Shown: positions 22,801 to 32,516 of the stretch, in pieces
How positions within the stretch are numbered: position 1 is the first letter of the stretch
Layout of the letters: each line of letters begins with the position of its first letter
DNA from: Ligula intestinalis
Lineage: Eukaryota > Platyhelminthes > Cestoda > Diphyllobothriidea > Diphyllobothriidae
Length of the DNA: 64,000 nucleotides
Assembly: GCA_036362985.1 (NCBI GenBank)
Contig: JAYGXS010000004.1
Coordinates: 61,761,066 to 61,825,065, forward strand
Direction: 5' to 3'
Notes under the pieces: model-generated
Told to the model about the DNA's origin: nothing
Seen by the model: only the letters and a program-made list of their open reading frames with translations
The model's database searches: none
Program-made: the position numbers and the translations under genes

Positions 22801-23860
22801 CTGGTGCGTGCGCAATTGCTAGGAACCGTGAGAAGTTGAGCATTCGTGTGGAGTGGGGTCACTACAGACTCACATTCCTTCCGTCTTAGAACAATAGTCA
22901 CTTCCTCGGTATTGCAGACATGCTTGTGCATTTAGCGGGCTGCTAACTTATAGACCCCAGATATTTATTTATATTGCATTAAAACTCTTAAAGTCCCGCG
23001 TTTCAGTTCCGTTACTTTGAATTTTCGGCAATTTTGCTTCGCATCGAGCGAATAAAGGTTAAAAGCTCTCGAAAAGAATCGCAATATACCGGCCATGGGC
23101 ACATTGGCGTTGTGTGCGGCCACAAGCCCACTATCGTTGGCGGACAGGCAAAAAACGACCAGCATCAGTCTTCATACTGGGGCAAATTTTTATATGACAG
23201 GCGTGGGCTTGCGGAACGCGCATGCGATCCCACGTCCGCCTTACCGGAACAGGGGGGAAGACGTCCTATTATTCGGTTACTGTTCAAAAAATTCGCAACC
23301 TCCTCCCCCCACATCATTTACTTCTGGAATTTTTCACTGTTAAATCTCCTAAGAATGGTCAGGGGTGACATTTTTGCCAAAATAAGACTACTTCTGCAAG
23401 CTCTACAATTACAAATCTCATACCTTTGTTTCCGGTGCATCTCCTCAACCCCCTGAACTTTGGTCTCTAGACTTTTAAGCGTTTTTCCAGATTCTAAACT
23501 CAGCTCTTATTGTACAAAGTGTTAGTTTTTAATTGGCGGCTGCTTCTTTGTTTGGCATCTAGTTGCACTTGACGGCTGTGATCTGACACACCAGCAACCG
23601 CCTAAAGTTCCAACATAGTTCAATGCCTTGCCATTATACCGTTGAAAAGTTACTTCATACAAGCTTCTATTGCTGGCCAATACGTAAGGCTGGGGGCATA
23701 AGAAGGTCCCCTCATGGGAAAAATCAACACAACTGAGTGACAGTGAAATCGGGGAAGGCTGGACGATTGGTGGAGGAACTATCACAGTAGCTTAAGTTAA
23801 TAGGCAAAACACTTGTCGCTGTCACCTTCAGGCCTGGTTCCGTGTAGGAAGAGAAGAAGC
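22800..23860. other. Unassigned stretch
   Basis: Several 60-140 codon frames on both strands overlap here (for example 23034-23456), but none has a recognisable motif or splice context. Nothing else seen. Confidence 0.35.
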
Positions 23861-24058
23861 GTGACATCACATGGGACGATTAGTGTATTATGTACAGATG
23901 CAGTGAAGGAAAGGTGGGAGGAAGGTGACAGTCGGACGAGTGCCCGATCACCCGCGACGGGACCGGTGTCCGAAGTGTGTGAGCGTGACAGTCGTCATCA
24001 TGACGACCTGTGTGAGTCAGTCTTGAAGGTGATTGGCCCGACCAGAGTGGGGTGGTTA
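23860..24058 (+). repeat. Dispersed repeat R3, copy 2
   Basis: Shares gagtcagtcttgaaggtgat and neighbouring blocks with 22.70-22.80 kb in direct orientation. Confidence 0.48.
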
Positions 24059-24059
24059 T

Positions 24060-25135
24060 AAATTGGTGCTGTGACCTTGTGGGAGCCTGGCTCGCTGACT
24101 CACGCTGGCTTTGTTACCAAAATCCGCGCAGGTTCAGTGTATACGCGCGCCAGCTCAACGCCTACGCAATGTGTCTACCAACGGCTATGAGAGGCCCCGC
24201 GATGTCCTACTTGGCCTATACGCTCCCGTGTGTCGCGGCTCAGTGCGCACATTAGCTCCAGCCAATATATGCGCCCATTTCCACCTGGCTGAGTGCATGG
24301 CCCAGCCGTCTCGGCTCCACAGCACCGAATACGCAATTTGGCGTACTGACTCGGCGTGCATAACTCCGCCTGTGTACTCCCTATTTTCCGGCAGTAAACC
24401 CTGTCCACCACCACCATCTAATTTGACTTGTGATTTGGGAAACCTTCTGTTTGTCGACATCAGAGTACAACGCTCAAACTCTCGCCTCTCGCACCTGCTT
24501 GCACGGTTTGCCCGGCGGGCCCTTCTTCAACCCCACCTGTACAGAATACACTAGCACGCCCAAGTAGCGTGCAACGTATTTGCATCTCAACGGAACCGGG
24601 CCGGAAGCTCACAGCAGCAAAGGTATTTCCTTTTAACTTAAATCACTGCAATTACAAACGTCTAGAGTTGTTGCTCATGTTCTGGGCCGCCGCGCCGTGA
24701 CCATTAAACATTCAGTCTCCGAATTTAAAACTTCTGCCGCAACAAAAGCCTGAAGCCTGGACTAGACGCAGGAGACGGTTAAATACTAGATCAAATAGTT
24801 TTTTTAATCATTAAGTATGAGTGATGGTCCTAGTCAAAGCTTGAATTATGCAGTTATCAGTCTATGAAAAAAATTAAGATGCATGCTAGATTCTTTCATC
24901 GGGTAAAGTTGGCAATGCCGGCAATCACCTCGTCACTAAGAGCATAACGTGAGTTGGTATGCATGTGCATCTCCCTCGTAATACGAATTATCTCTTTTAG
25001 TTGATGATACGGTCAAACTAATGTCTTGATTGCTTACCTTGCGCTGCGAAATTACCACCGATGTCCAATGGCAGGAAGGTTGATAAAATACTTATCAGCG
25101 GAATGTGTTTTGGACTATGGAGGTACTATCGAAAG
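24060..25135. other. Unassigned stretch, locally GC-rich
   Basis: A 147-codon plus frame at 24111-24554 overlaps two minus frames of similar size and has no domain. The local GC richness explains the long frames. No function assigned. Confidence 0.35.
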
Positions 25136-25137
25136 CT

Positions 25138-25480
25138 GGTTGCTTTATTGACAACAGACGGATACCCAAATAACGAGTCAAGGAAGGCGGAATTAAGTGG
25201 AACAGCTTTACTGTGCTTAAGTAGCCTCACAATAGCAGCTGCCAGCGCCGTGTCAAAGGCCAGTTGAGTCAGTGAAAACTTGTACGGTTGTGAAGCCTTG
25301 CCTGCTGTGATGTATCCTCTCCCGCCTGTAACCAATCAGATGAAGCGGAAGTATCGATTGACTTCAGACTTACACACTTACCAAACGGCAGGTCAATCGA
25401 TAGCGTAAGAAAGTTCGATAGCGCACTGGGTGGAGAATTTGTCACAGCTGAATGTTAGTCACGGCAAACAATGACAGGAT
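25138..25480 (+). repeat. Dispersed repeat R4, copy 1, with internal inverted repeat
   Basis: Aligns in direct orientation with 40849-41176: gacaacaga-gga-acccaaataac, tgtgaagcctt, gt-accaatc-gatgaagc, and a perfect 11-bp inverted pair tatcgattgac (25352-25362) / gtcaatcgata (25392-25402). The inverted pair is conserved base for base in the second copy. Confidence 0.75.
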
Positions 25481-26695
25481 GAGAGACAGACTCCTACAGT
25501 AACATATAATTTTATTGCATTTTAGGCACTTGTGGTGTCAATGACGTAAACATAATCAGTCACCAGCACATGCGCCTCAACATGGCTCCATATAATCCTG
25601 TTTCTGATCAATTGCTTACAACCGACGTTTATCCGCAGTTAACTAACCACTGCATAAGGCCACTGGAGATGAGAATGACTGGATCGGAAATTTATGTTAT
25701 AATGTCAGTCGTCAGCCAAACATACCCCAAATTTAGGGCTCGGAGGCTTGATGATTGCAATCATACAGAAACGGGGAGGTTAGCCTCTTCAGAACTTGCC
25801 CTTTGTTTGTCTCAGTTCCCGGCTGTTCATACCTGGGCTACTGTCTTCGAAGTTTGTGCATCGGGGCCCCAAGGCCAAACCCTCTAACCCTATGCCAGCT
25901 ACAAATTGAGCCAAAGTTATAAGCGCTGTCCCCACGTGACTTGCCCAATTCTTCTTTAAAGGAGAACTGACCAGAACTATCACCTACGCGTGCAGCTAGC
26001 TGGTAGAAGAAAGAGAAGATTTAGCCAACCAACCAACCCGAGTGACTTGATGGCCTGCCTTATGAAGGTTATCAGATGCGTGCAGGTGTCCCACTGGTTT
26101 TTTGTCGGGATTAATCCGGCAGAGGAGAGATTGAACCCGTTATGGCGACAAAAACACAACTGCAAACCTCACCATCACGATTTCCGCAGCGCATCGCCCC
26201 CTCCTTGTCTTGCTTCTGTGTCGCCTTCTCGCTCACCCCTGCCTCACTCTCTACGAAGCAATCAATCACAGCCTGACGGGGCAGATTCTGTCTGATAGAC
26301 AAGCGCGCCCAGCCTCAGGCACACCAACCGCAGTCGCTCCGAGCAGGGTGCAAGTCTGTGGGTTGCAAGGAGGGCGGTCGCAGCAATGTGTCAGTATGGG
26401 ACAGTTGCCAAGTTGCGGCTGCGGGCATCGTCTTCAGTGACAGTCACCGGCTGACTGGCTGGCGGGGAGGGGGAGCGCCGAAAACAGAAGCCTGCTGCAC
26501 GTTAGCCTCTCGCGTGCTCGCGCGCGCATCGGTGGGGGCGTGAGTGGGGGGGGGATGGGGCTTCTGGGCAGTTTTGTCACAGTGCCTCACCAGAGTCGGG
26601 TAACAATATCCCATCGGCATGCACAATTGCCACTTGACACACTCCTAGGAATGCCCCGTCAAAAGTGGCTCTAGAAGCGTCTATGCGAGTTCCAG
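25480..26695. other. Unassigned stretch
   Basis: Contains a G-rich patch (about 26465-26560). Overlapping short frames on both strands show no motif. Nothing supported. Confidence 0.35.
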
Positions 26696-26819
26696 GAATC
26701 AGTCCACAAGAAGAAGACGGAATCAGTGGAACAAGAGTTTTTATTTTACTGACTTTTCGAATTTTTTTCGAGGATCCTTAATCAGGCACAGGCCAGAAGC
26801 AACCATCAGGCGTCAGGTC

Positions 26820-27347
26820 ATGAGACCAAAAGACCTACTGTCAAGGCAGGAAATGGGTGGAGTCGTTTACTGGATCTGGGGCAGTTATGGAGAAAGCAAC
26901 TACGTCGGAGAAACCGGGAGATCCCGCCGGACGTGGATGGCCGCGCACGCTGCGGCGATTAGGAAGAAAGATGCTCACTCACGTTGCAGCCCACTCGGCG
27001 GAACCCGGCCATAGCTTCAAGTTTAAAGAAGCCGAAATCCTCGCAGGAAGGGACAACCGCGTGAGCCGCGAGCTGCTCCAGTCATGGTTCTCAGGCCCAC
27101 AGACAATAAGCGCAACGAATTACATTTCGCATACTACGTACTGCGACATCGTCTAAACAGGAGAATCAGTCACGTGGAAAGAGCCGGGCGCAGCAAAAAC
27201 TCTGACGAGAGCGAGCATAATTTTCGTGCAATTATCAAGCCCGCATCCAACACGGACAACGAAATCGTGACAATTAATGGCTCGAAAGCGAACTGCCAAT
27301 ATATCACCGCACCATTTACGATCCATAGCGGTAGTTGTAGGAGCTGA
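26820..27347 (+). pseudogene. PLE GIY-YIG endonuclease and C-terminal extension, family B
   Basis: In plus frames the sequence reads MRPKDLLSRQEMGGVVYWIW, then GSYGESNYVGETGRSRRTWM (the second motif YVGET is the YIG equivalent, followed by the arginine helix) and AAHAAAIRKKDAHS. After a frame change near 26.98 kb it continues with AAHSAEPGHSFKFKEAEILA and VSRELLQSWFSGPQ, and after another change near 27.11 kb with LHFAYYVLRHRLNRRISHVE. The His-rich GHxF block and the SREL-ES-FSGP motif recur in the copies at 32 kb and 35.5 kb. Two frameshifts make it inactive. The domain nicks DNA for PLE target-primed insertion. Confidence 0.85.
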
Positions 27348-27449
27348 TATTTATAGTACGCATGTGGATGGCCGCTGCGAACTATAAATACCATCCAATA
27401 TGTGCATGTATCACCCCAATCTGTGCATATCTCACACCATTCTACGGTT

Positions 27450-27492
27450 ATCTATGATTAATGAGTCTCGACACAATCCGAAACGTCAGGAG
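27450..27492 (+). ncRNA. Hammerhead-ribozyme-like motif in a PLE tail (copy 1)
   Basis: The segment reads atgattaatgagtctcgac, acaatc, cgaaacgtcagg. It keeps the GAAACGTC end of the hammerhead core and a degraded CTGATGA-like box. The hairpin between them is poor in this copy. The best-preserved copy is at 31584-31620. Hammerhead motifs are known in PLEs of other animals. Confidence 0.42.
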
Positions 27493-27534
27493 AATAAAAT
27501 TCTTGTTCCAGTGATCGCTTCTTCTCCTTCTAAA

Positions 27535-27930
27535 AATTGGCCCTGCGCACAATTTCAGACAGCGTAAAGACTCCTGCGTCCTAACCCAAATACTAGATCT
27601 TATGTAAGCCTAAACCCTAACCATATCCGAAATCTACGGTTCATAACAAACCTAACATTAATCTTAAACGTGTCTCGAACCATAAATCTCCTGGTATACA
27701 GGCGCTTCCCGTTCTCCTGTCCCGTTTAGGGACCAGGCTAAACGGCTCCCGATACTTAAATAACGTGGGCTGGACTCGCACATCTGTTCAGCCCTCGGTT
27801 ACTTCACTGCGGCACCGATGTTAGAAAGGACCCTTCAATTCTTCCTTATTGCCATTGGCTGCTGCTTTTTGGTGGACACCAAGACTATATTAGTTGAGGA
27901 GCTACGGACGAAGAATAAAACTTTTGGAAA
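27535..27930. other. Unassigned stretch
   Basis: Contains a run of ccta-accc-like words (27600-27670) of a kind seen in several anonymous parts of the window. No gene. Confidence 0.35.
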
Positions 27931-27934
27931 AATA

Positions 27935-28105
27935 AAAACAGAAAATACCTATCGGTAAATGCATCGGCAATCGGAATTTCCATTCGAGGCTTCTTAGCCG
28001 TCATCAGCGAAACATAGCCAAGTCTAGGGTGGCAACTCTTGACGCTCGAACTTACCTTGCGTTGCTTAGAAGCCCAGTGCTTTAACCACTGAGCCATGGG
28101 ATCTT
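27935..28105 (-). repeat. SINE-like repeat, copy 3 (best tRNA-like head)
   Basis: The reverse complement starts with atggctcagtggttaaagca (strong Pol III A-box), has gtaagttcgagcgtc as B box about 30 bp on, then the shared body ctgatgacggctaagaagcc and gaatgg-attcc. This copy gives the clearest evidence that the family began as a tRNA. Confidence 0.8.
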
Positions 28106-28109
28106 ATTC

Positions 28110-29185
28110 CTGTCGGGAGGCCTGCATTTATTACTAGCCGTTGTGAGACTGAGTATAGGGCAAAATAGGACGAGTGGGTCCTGTCACGCGATTGGTGGGC
28201 GTCCTCTACTACACCAAAGAGAAATGTCGACCATCAAATATGTCGCAAGGTGAGGTCTTTGTTGGGATCTAAGCCGTGGGTGTGCTCAGAGCAGTCAAAT
28301 TATCACGCCCATTTCCGTACAGGAAGAAGAGGGATAACATCAGTAGGAGTAGATGCATGTACATGTGGAACGCACGGGCATGTAAACAATAGGGTTTTCA
28401 AAGGCATTGCCTATTATCCTCACCAAATAAACTGAAAGTGAGTTGTTTATTGCATAGAAGAACTCAATGGTGGTCTGAGTCCCGGCACGCAGTAGACCCA
28501 GGTCCAGCGCGGCGTCTGTTTGCTGGCGTGCTGCGGGTGTGAATGCGCAAACATCACGCCAAAGTGAGTCACTGGCCGTTTGATCAGAAGCTTAGCCAAT
28601 AGCAGTCTATGGTACCTGTGGTTGACTATCCCAGAGGCAGATGGAGGATTTCAATAAGGTGACAGCTTGCAAGCTTGGCGCTGGTGAAGGATGGTGCTAC
28701 ATCTTGAAAGGGTTGGATTTGAGCGCGCATTCAGCTGGTCCTCGTAGAGTTATACCTAAGATCACATTGAGATGGCTGACCTCAGGGGAAACAGATAGCC
28801 ATGCATTTTGGTCTTGGATCGTCATGCTTCGCTCTTAAGTCAAGTGAGCACCGCCACCTATCTCGTCCAATTGACAGTCTATCTATTGCAACTCAGACAA
28901 ATTAAACGTTCCCGCCGTTTAAATATTCATTTTGTGGTTCTAGGGCTTGCCTAAAAGTTCAGTTTTTACTAAGGTGTGAACTTACCTTGTATATTTTAAC
29001 GCTAAATCAGTATTGGAGCACTTCTCTGGTGGTGGTGCGGAGAATTTATTGAGGCTGATAGAGTTAAAATACACTGGGTGATATAAGTTTATCTAGAGGC
29101 ACAGTTTACTGCCCATGCGGTGATAAATGAAAAGGATATCTTGTAAATTCATAAAGAAGTGGACATGTGATAGCATTGAGACTAC
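28110..29185. other. Unassigned stretch
   Basis: Several short frames without motifs. No repeat partner recognised with confidence. Confidence 0.35.
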
Positions 29186-29189
29186 AGAC

Positions 29190-29440
29190 CGCGTCAACCC
29201 ACTCGTACAACGCTTCCATCTCTCACTTCCAATTGATGGCTTAACTATCTCCTTGGTGAACGTTCAGCGACCGCTAGCGGAACTCATCTGTTCCGCTCCA
29301 CCTTTGCCTCGGGCCACATCTATCGGGCCCTGACAGCAGCTGTAGCAACTAATGGTATAGGCCAATAATATTGACGGCAAAGATTGGCAAACAATGGCTA
29401 ATGAGCCACAAATGGCCATTATTGTCTCCTTTGACGTCGC
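29190..29440 (-). repeat. SINE-like repeat, long form, truncated at the tRNA head, copy 4
   Basis: Shares gtgaacgttcagcgaccgct, gcggaactcatctgttccgc, ccctgacagcagctgtagca and the body end (gacggcaaagattggcaaa, aatggctaatgagcc) with the other long copies. The tRNA head is missing. Confidence 0.7.
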
Positions 29441-29599
29441 CTACAATACTATTTGCATATTCAGCAACATTAGCAAACTACGCACACGGAAAGTAGTGGC
29501 ATCTGACGAGAACTGTTAGCTTGAATGTTCAGTCTCTGAAGATGAGTAAACCAGGCCACACCAGGCGCGTGGTGCTGTAAAGACTCACATGACAATTCT

Positions 29600-29920
29600 T
29601 GTTGTTTCCCCGCATTCTTTGGCCGCGTTGATATCCAGCATTCGTGACGAACTTTCATCGACCGCAAACGGAATCCACTTGTTTAGCTCCGTCTTTGCCT
29701 TAGACCTCATCGATCGGACCCTGACAGCAGCCATAACAGCACGCAATGTAGGCAGACGGTGTTGCCGGCAAATACAAGAGAGACTGGAGTGGCCACTGCT
29801 GGCTTATTAGCCATCGTCACCCAGGCCTACCGAGACCAAAGTGGTGTCTCACCCGAGCCTGGAACTCGTGACCCTTTTGATTAGAGCCGAACGGTCTAAC
29901 CACTGATAGTTTAATTATCT
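29600..29920 (-). repeat. SINE-like repeat, long form, complete, copy 5
   Basis: Contains the extra tail (cggaccctgacagcagccat), the body (gccggcaaatacaagagaga, ggcttattagcc) and the tRNA-like head. The head reads, on the plus strand, cgagcctggaactcgtgacc then ggtctaaccactgatag, the reverse complement of B and A boxes. It is about 320 bp in all and the most complete long-form copy. Confidence 0.76.
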
Positions 29921-30017
29921 ATCACGCATCAAAAAACACACGTGCTCCCACTGTTTAACTGTTCACTATATGGTTCTAGTGTATGCCTAAAGTTAGTCAA
30001 ATATTCCCATTTTTTTT

Positions 30018-30310
30018 ACTTGAAAAGTTAATTTGTTAGGCATAGTATACTTTTCGGCAAATCATCTTCAGGGCCATAACATTGCAAACTAGAAAAGCTG
30101 AACAGGTACAAATGTCAATAATTTCAGGATTATGCGCCTATTGGCGATTGCGAGCTTTTCAGTCTGCGCCAATGGTCGGCATGTTGGTTGGGCGACCGCT
30201 ACTTTTGGATGGGGGTGATATGAATTCACCTTCTGGCGTCGGTTTCGGCCACGGGAGGGTCAGGGCTTGTGTGAGTGTCTTATGGCAGCACAGTACTGGA
30301 TTCAATAGGC
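30018..30310 (+). repeat. Left arm of a 290-bp inverted repeat flanking PLE C
   Basis: The arm matches 30546-30839 in reverse complement over its whole length with scattered mismatches: acttgaaaagttaatttgtt, cagggccat, ggcgac/ggtcgcccaac, accttctggcgtcggttt and ggattcaataggc. The arm also contains, read in reverse, ctgaagatgatttgccgaaa, which may be a worn hammerhead core. Confidence 0.9.
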
Positions 30311-30839
30311 TCCACACGAGCAAGTAAAGGATACATTGACCGAACAACGAGGTGACTGGAAAAGAGAGTGCGTGAACACGTACCGGCCTGGTTGAGTAAA
30401 GGCAAAACTAAATTGATCTCGAGTTCCATCCTCGCCCACCTGGTTGATACTAGTGAAGCCTTTCAGGTTGTCTACCGGACACCAACCAACCTCTCCAAAG
30501 GCCTACGCCAACGGGTGCTGGCAACAGCAGAAGCAGTGGCTATATGCCTATTGAATCCAGCACTGTGCTGCCAGAAGACACTTACATAAGCCCTGACCCT
30601 CCCATGGCATAAACCGACGCCAGAAGGTGATTTAATATCACCCTCATCCAAAAGTAGCGGTCGCCCAACCAACATGCCGACCATTGGCGCAGACGGAAAC
30701 GTTCGCAATGGCCAATAGGCGCATAACCCTGAAATTACTGATTTTTGTACCTGCTCAAATTCTCTAATTTGCAATGGTATGGCCCTGAAGATAATTTGCC
30801 GAAAAGTATACTTTGCCTAACAAATTAACTTTTCAAGTA
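30310..30839 (+). mobile_element. Penelope-like element C (GIY-YIG 3' part) with its 3' region as right inverted arm
   Basis: Between the arms the plus strand encodes a PLE fragment, VREHVPAWLSKGKTKLISSS and ILAHLVDT. It is equivalent to VRGHSPAWFGKGQLKGRNSS / ILAHLVDSDHRVDA of PLE F at 43 kb. The same frame then runs directly into the right arm (30546-30839), so the arm is the PLE's own C-terminal and 3' UTR sequence and the left arm is an inverted extra copy of it. The rest of the PLE is missing. Confidence 0.82.
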
Positions 30840-31530
30840 TGCCTAACAGTTGAACTTTTACTAAGGCATGCGTTTTCAGTGCAAATTTTGGCACTGAATT
30901 GAACGAGCAGGTTGGAAAGTCCACTTTATGCTTAATCAATCGGGACAGTGATCTCATATGGGAGAGCTTCAGCAGCCACCCTTCGTTTTTTGTACAATCT
31001 TAACCGTTGTTTTGCGTGTAGCCGGGCCAGAGGAGTGAGCCAAGTAGTCGGCGTCTTTCGCCTTAAATCGCTACTTCCTTTAAAGTGTCCCATCCTGAAA
31101 ATCCTACCAGTTGGCGCGTAGCTGCTGTATCCAGTATAGCAGTCTGGACGTGTCATGTATTTGGGTTGGACCAGCGCAAAACAAACTTTTTCGTTAGCAC
31201 TGATGCATAAAAATAGTTGCCCTGAGTACACAGTGAATGGCTGTGTATTGTGAAAGACTAAGAAAAGTATAAAAACTCGCCAGACTAAGACACAGTACTG
31301 AAAATAATCGACTTTAACCGTATGAACATTGCACAAAGAATTGTCCCGAACTCTGCGTTTTTATATTCGCTAAAAGAGACCTACGGTTGGTATGCTGAGA
31401 CGTTAACAGAAAATGTTGTTTCAGTACCTCAGTGCCTTCCTTATTTGTCAGGCGCTTGGAAGTCTGCAATACAAAGGCCGGTAATTAGTTGTTTTCTAAT
31501 TACCAAGAAGCATACAATAAAATGAAACGG
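30840..31530. other. Unassigned stretch between PLE C and PLE D
   Basis: A 134-codon minus frame (30932-31336) has a hydrophobic start but no recognisable domain or splice context. Not called as a gene. Confidence 0.35.
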
Positions 31531-31583
31531 AGGAGGAATTATTATACAAATATTCCAGATTCCACTGGAATAAGTTTTATTTG

Positions 31584-31622
31584 CCCGACGTTTCGGATTC
31601 CGTTGGGAATCCTTAATCTTAG
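31584..31622 (-). ncRNA. Hammerhead-ribozyme-like motif in the PLE D tail (best-preserved hairpin)
   Basis: The minus strand reads aagattaa, then ggattcc-caac-ggaatcc (a perfect 7-bp stem with a 4-nt loop), then gaaacgtcggg. This matches the hammerhead layout of CUGAUGA-like box, stem II, GAAA and a very short stem III before a GUC cleavage site. The CUGAUGA box is degenerate (aagauuaa), so present activity is unlikely or weak. Confidence 0.55.
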
Positions 31623-31720
31623 GTGACGTAACATAGTCATGCACAGATAGGATTACAACATGCGCAGATTGCACGTTATTTATAGTTCATATTGGTCGTC
31701 CGCGTGCGTGCGATAATTAT

Positions 31721-32494
31721 TCACTTGTGTAGCCACTGCTTAGTTCTTAATCGATGCAGTACTGGCTTGACACTTTGCGTTTGACTCACTAATTGCCACA
31801 ATTGCTTTGTCAGCGTCGGATGCGGGCCTGATAATTGCGTGACAATTTGCCCGCTGTCGTCAGATTTGTTGCCACGCCTGGTCCTTCCTACGTGACTGAT
31901 TCTTTCGTTCAGGAAATTTCTCAGTACACCATATGGAAACGCCAAATCGCTGTGCTTGTTGATGGACTGGGGGCCTGAAAAACTTGACTCAAACAGCTCG
32001 CGGCTCACGCAATTGTCACCTCTTGCGAGGATTTCGGCCGCGATAAACGTAAAAATATGGCTGGATCTCGTCTAGTGAGCTACAACCTGGGAGTTGACGT
32101 CTTTCTTTCTCACCGCCGCTGCATGCTCGGCCATTCGCGTCCGTAGCAATCTTTCGGTTACTCCGAGGAAGGTGCTTTGTCCACAACTGCACCAGATCCG
32201 GTAAACGACTGCAGCCGTTTCCTGCCCTGATGGTAGGTCTTTTGGTCTCATGATGCAGCGCCTGATGGTTGCTTCTGGCCTGTGCGCAACTCCAACTCCG
32301 ATTGGGGTGAGTAGGTGGCTGACCGCTTTCGATACATTCTTCACGTACGAAAGAGCTCGCCAAAATTTTGGGCCAGTTGGATCTGACTTCTTCTCTCGCT
32401 TGCGTATGCATTCGTTGACAGAATTGCTTGGGTAACCATTCGCTATCAGTACCCGTCGAAGATGGCTTCCACCTTGGCGTCCACTTCGCTGCAA
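31721..32494 (-). pseudogene. PLE RT-end, GIY-YIG and C-terminal extension, family B (second copy)
   Basis: Minus frames give VLIANGYPSNSVNECIRKRE, a linker with PIGVGVAHRPEATIRRCIMR and AVVYRIWCSCGQSTFLGVTE (the YIG position reads FLG), then RLLRTRMAEHAAAVRKKD and a stop after NSQVVAH. In the next frame, from 32.01 kb, come NCVSRELFESSFSGPQSIN and LNERISHVGRTRR to a stop at 31721. The order is identical to PLE B. The break between the two frames and the loss of the YIG Tyr show a dead copy. Confidence 0.84.
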
Positions 32495-32516
32495 TGCGTT
32501 TCAACGCGCTGAAAGT

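Larger units (their letters stand above)
26697..27535 (+). mobile_element. Penelope-like element B, C-terminal part with inverted 5' tail copy
   Basis: The plus strand carries a PLE GIY-YIG domain and C-terminal extension (26820-27347), then a 3' tail ending ccgaaacgtcagg, aataaaattcttgttccagt and gatcgcttcttct at 27480-27530. To the left, 26697-26785 is the same tail in reverse: its reverse complement reads tgattaaggatcctcgaaa, gaaaagtcag, aataaaaactcttgttccac and cttcttc. The body is thus flanked by oppositely oriented tails. Most of the RT is missing. Confidence 0.82.

Noticed and set aside
23034..24554. Several frames of 80-147 codons
   Set aside because: Overlapping frames of similar length occur on both strands in a GC-rich stretch, with no motifs.
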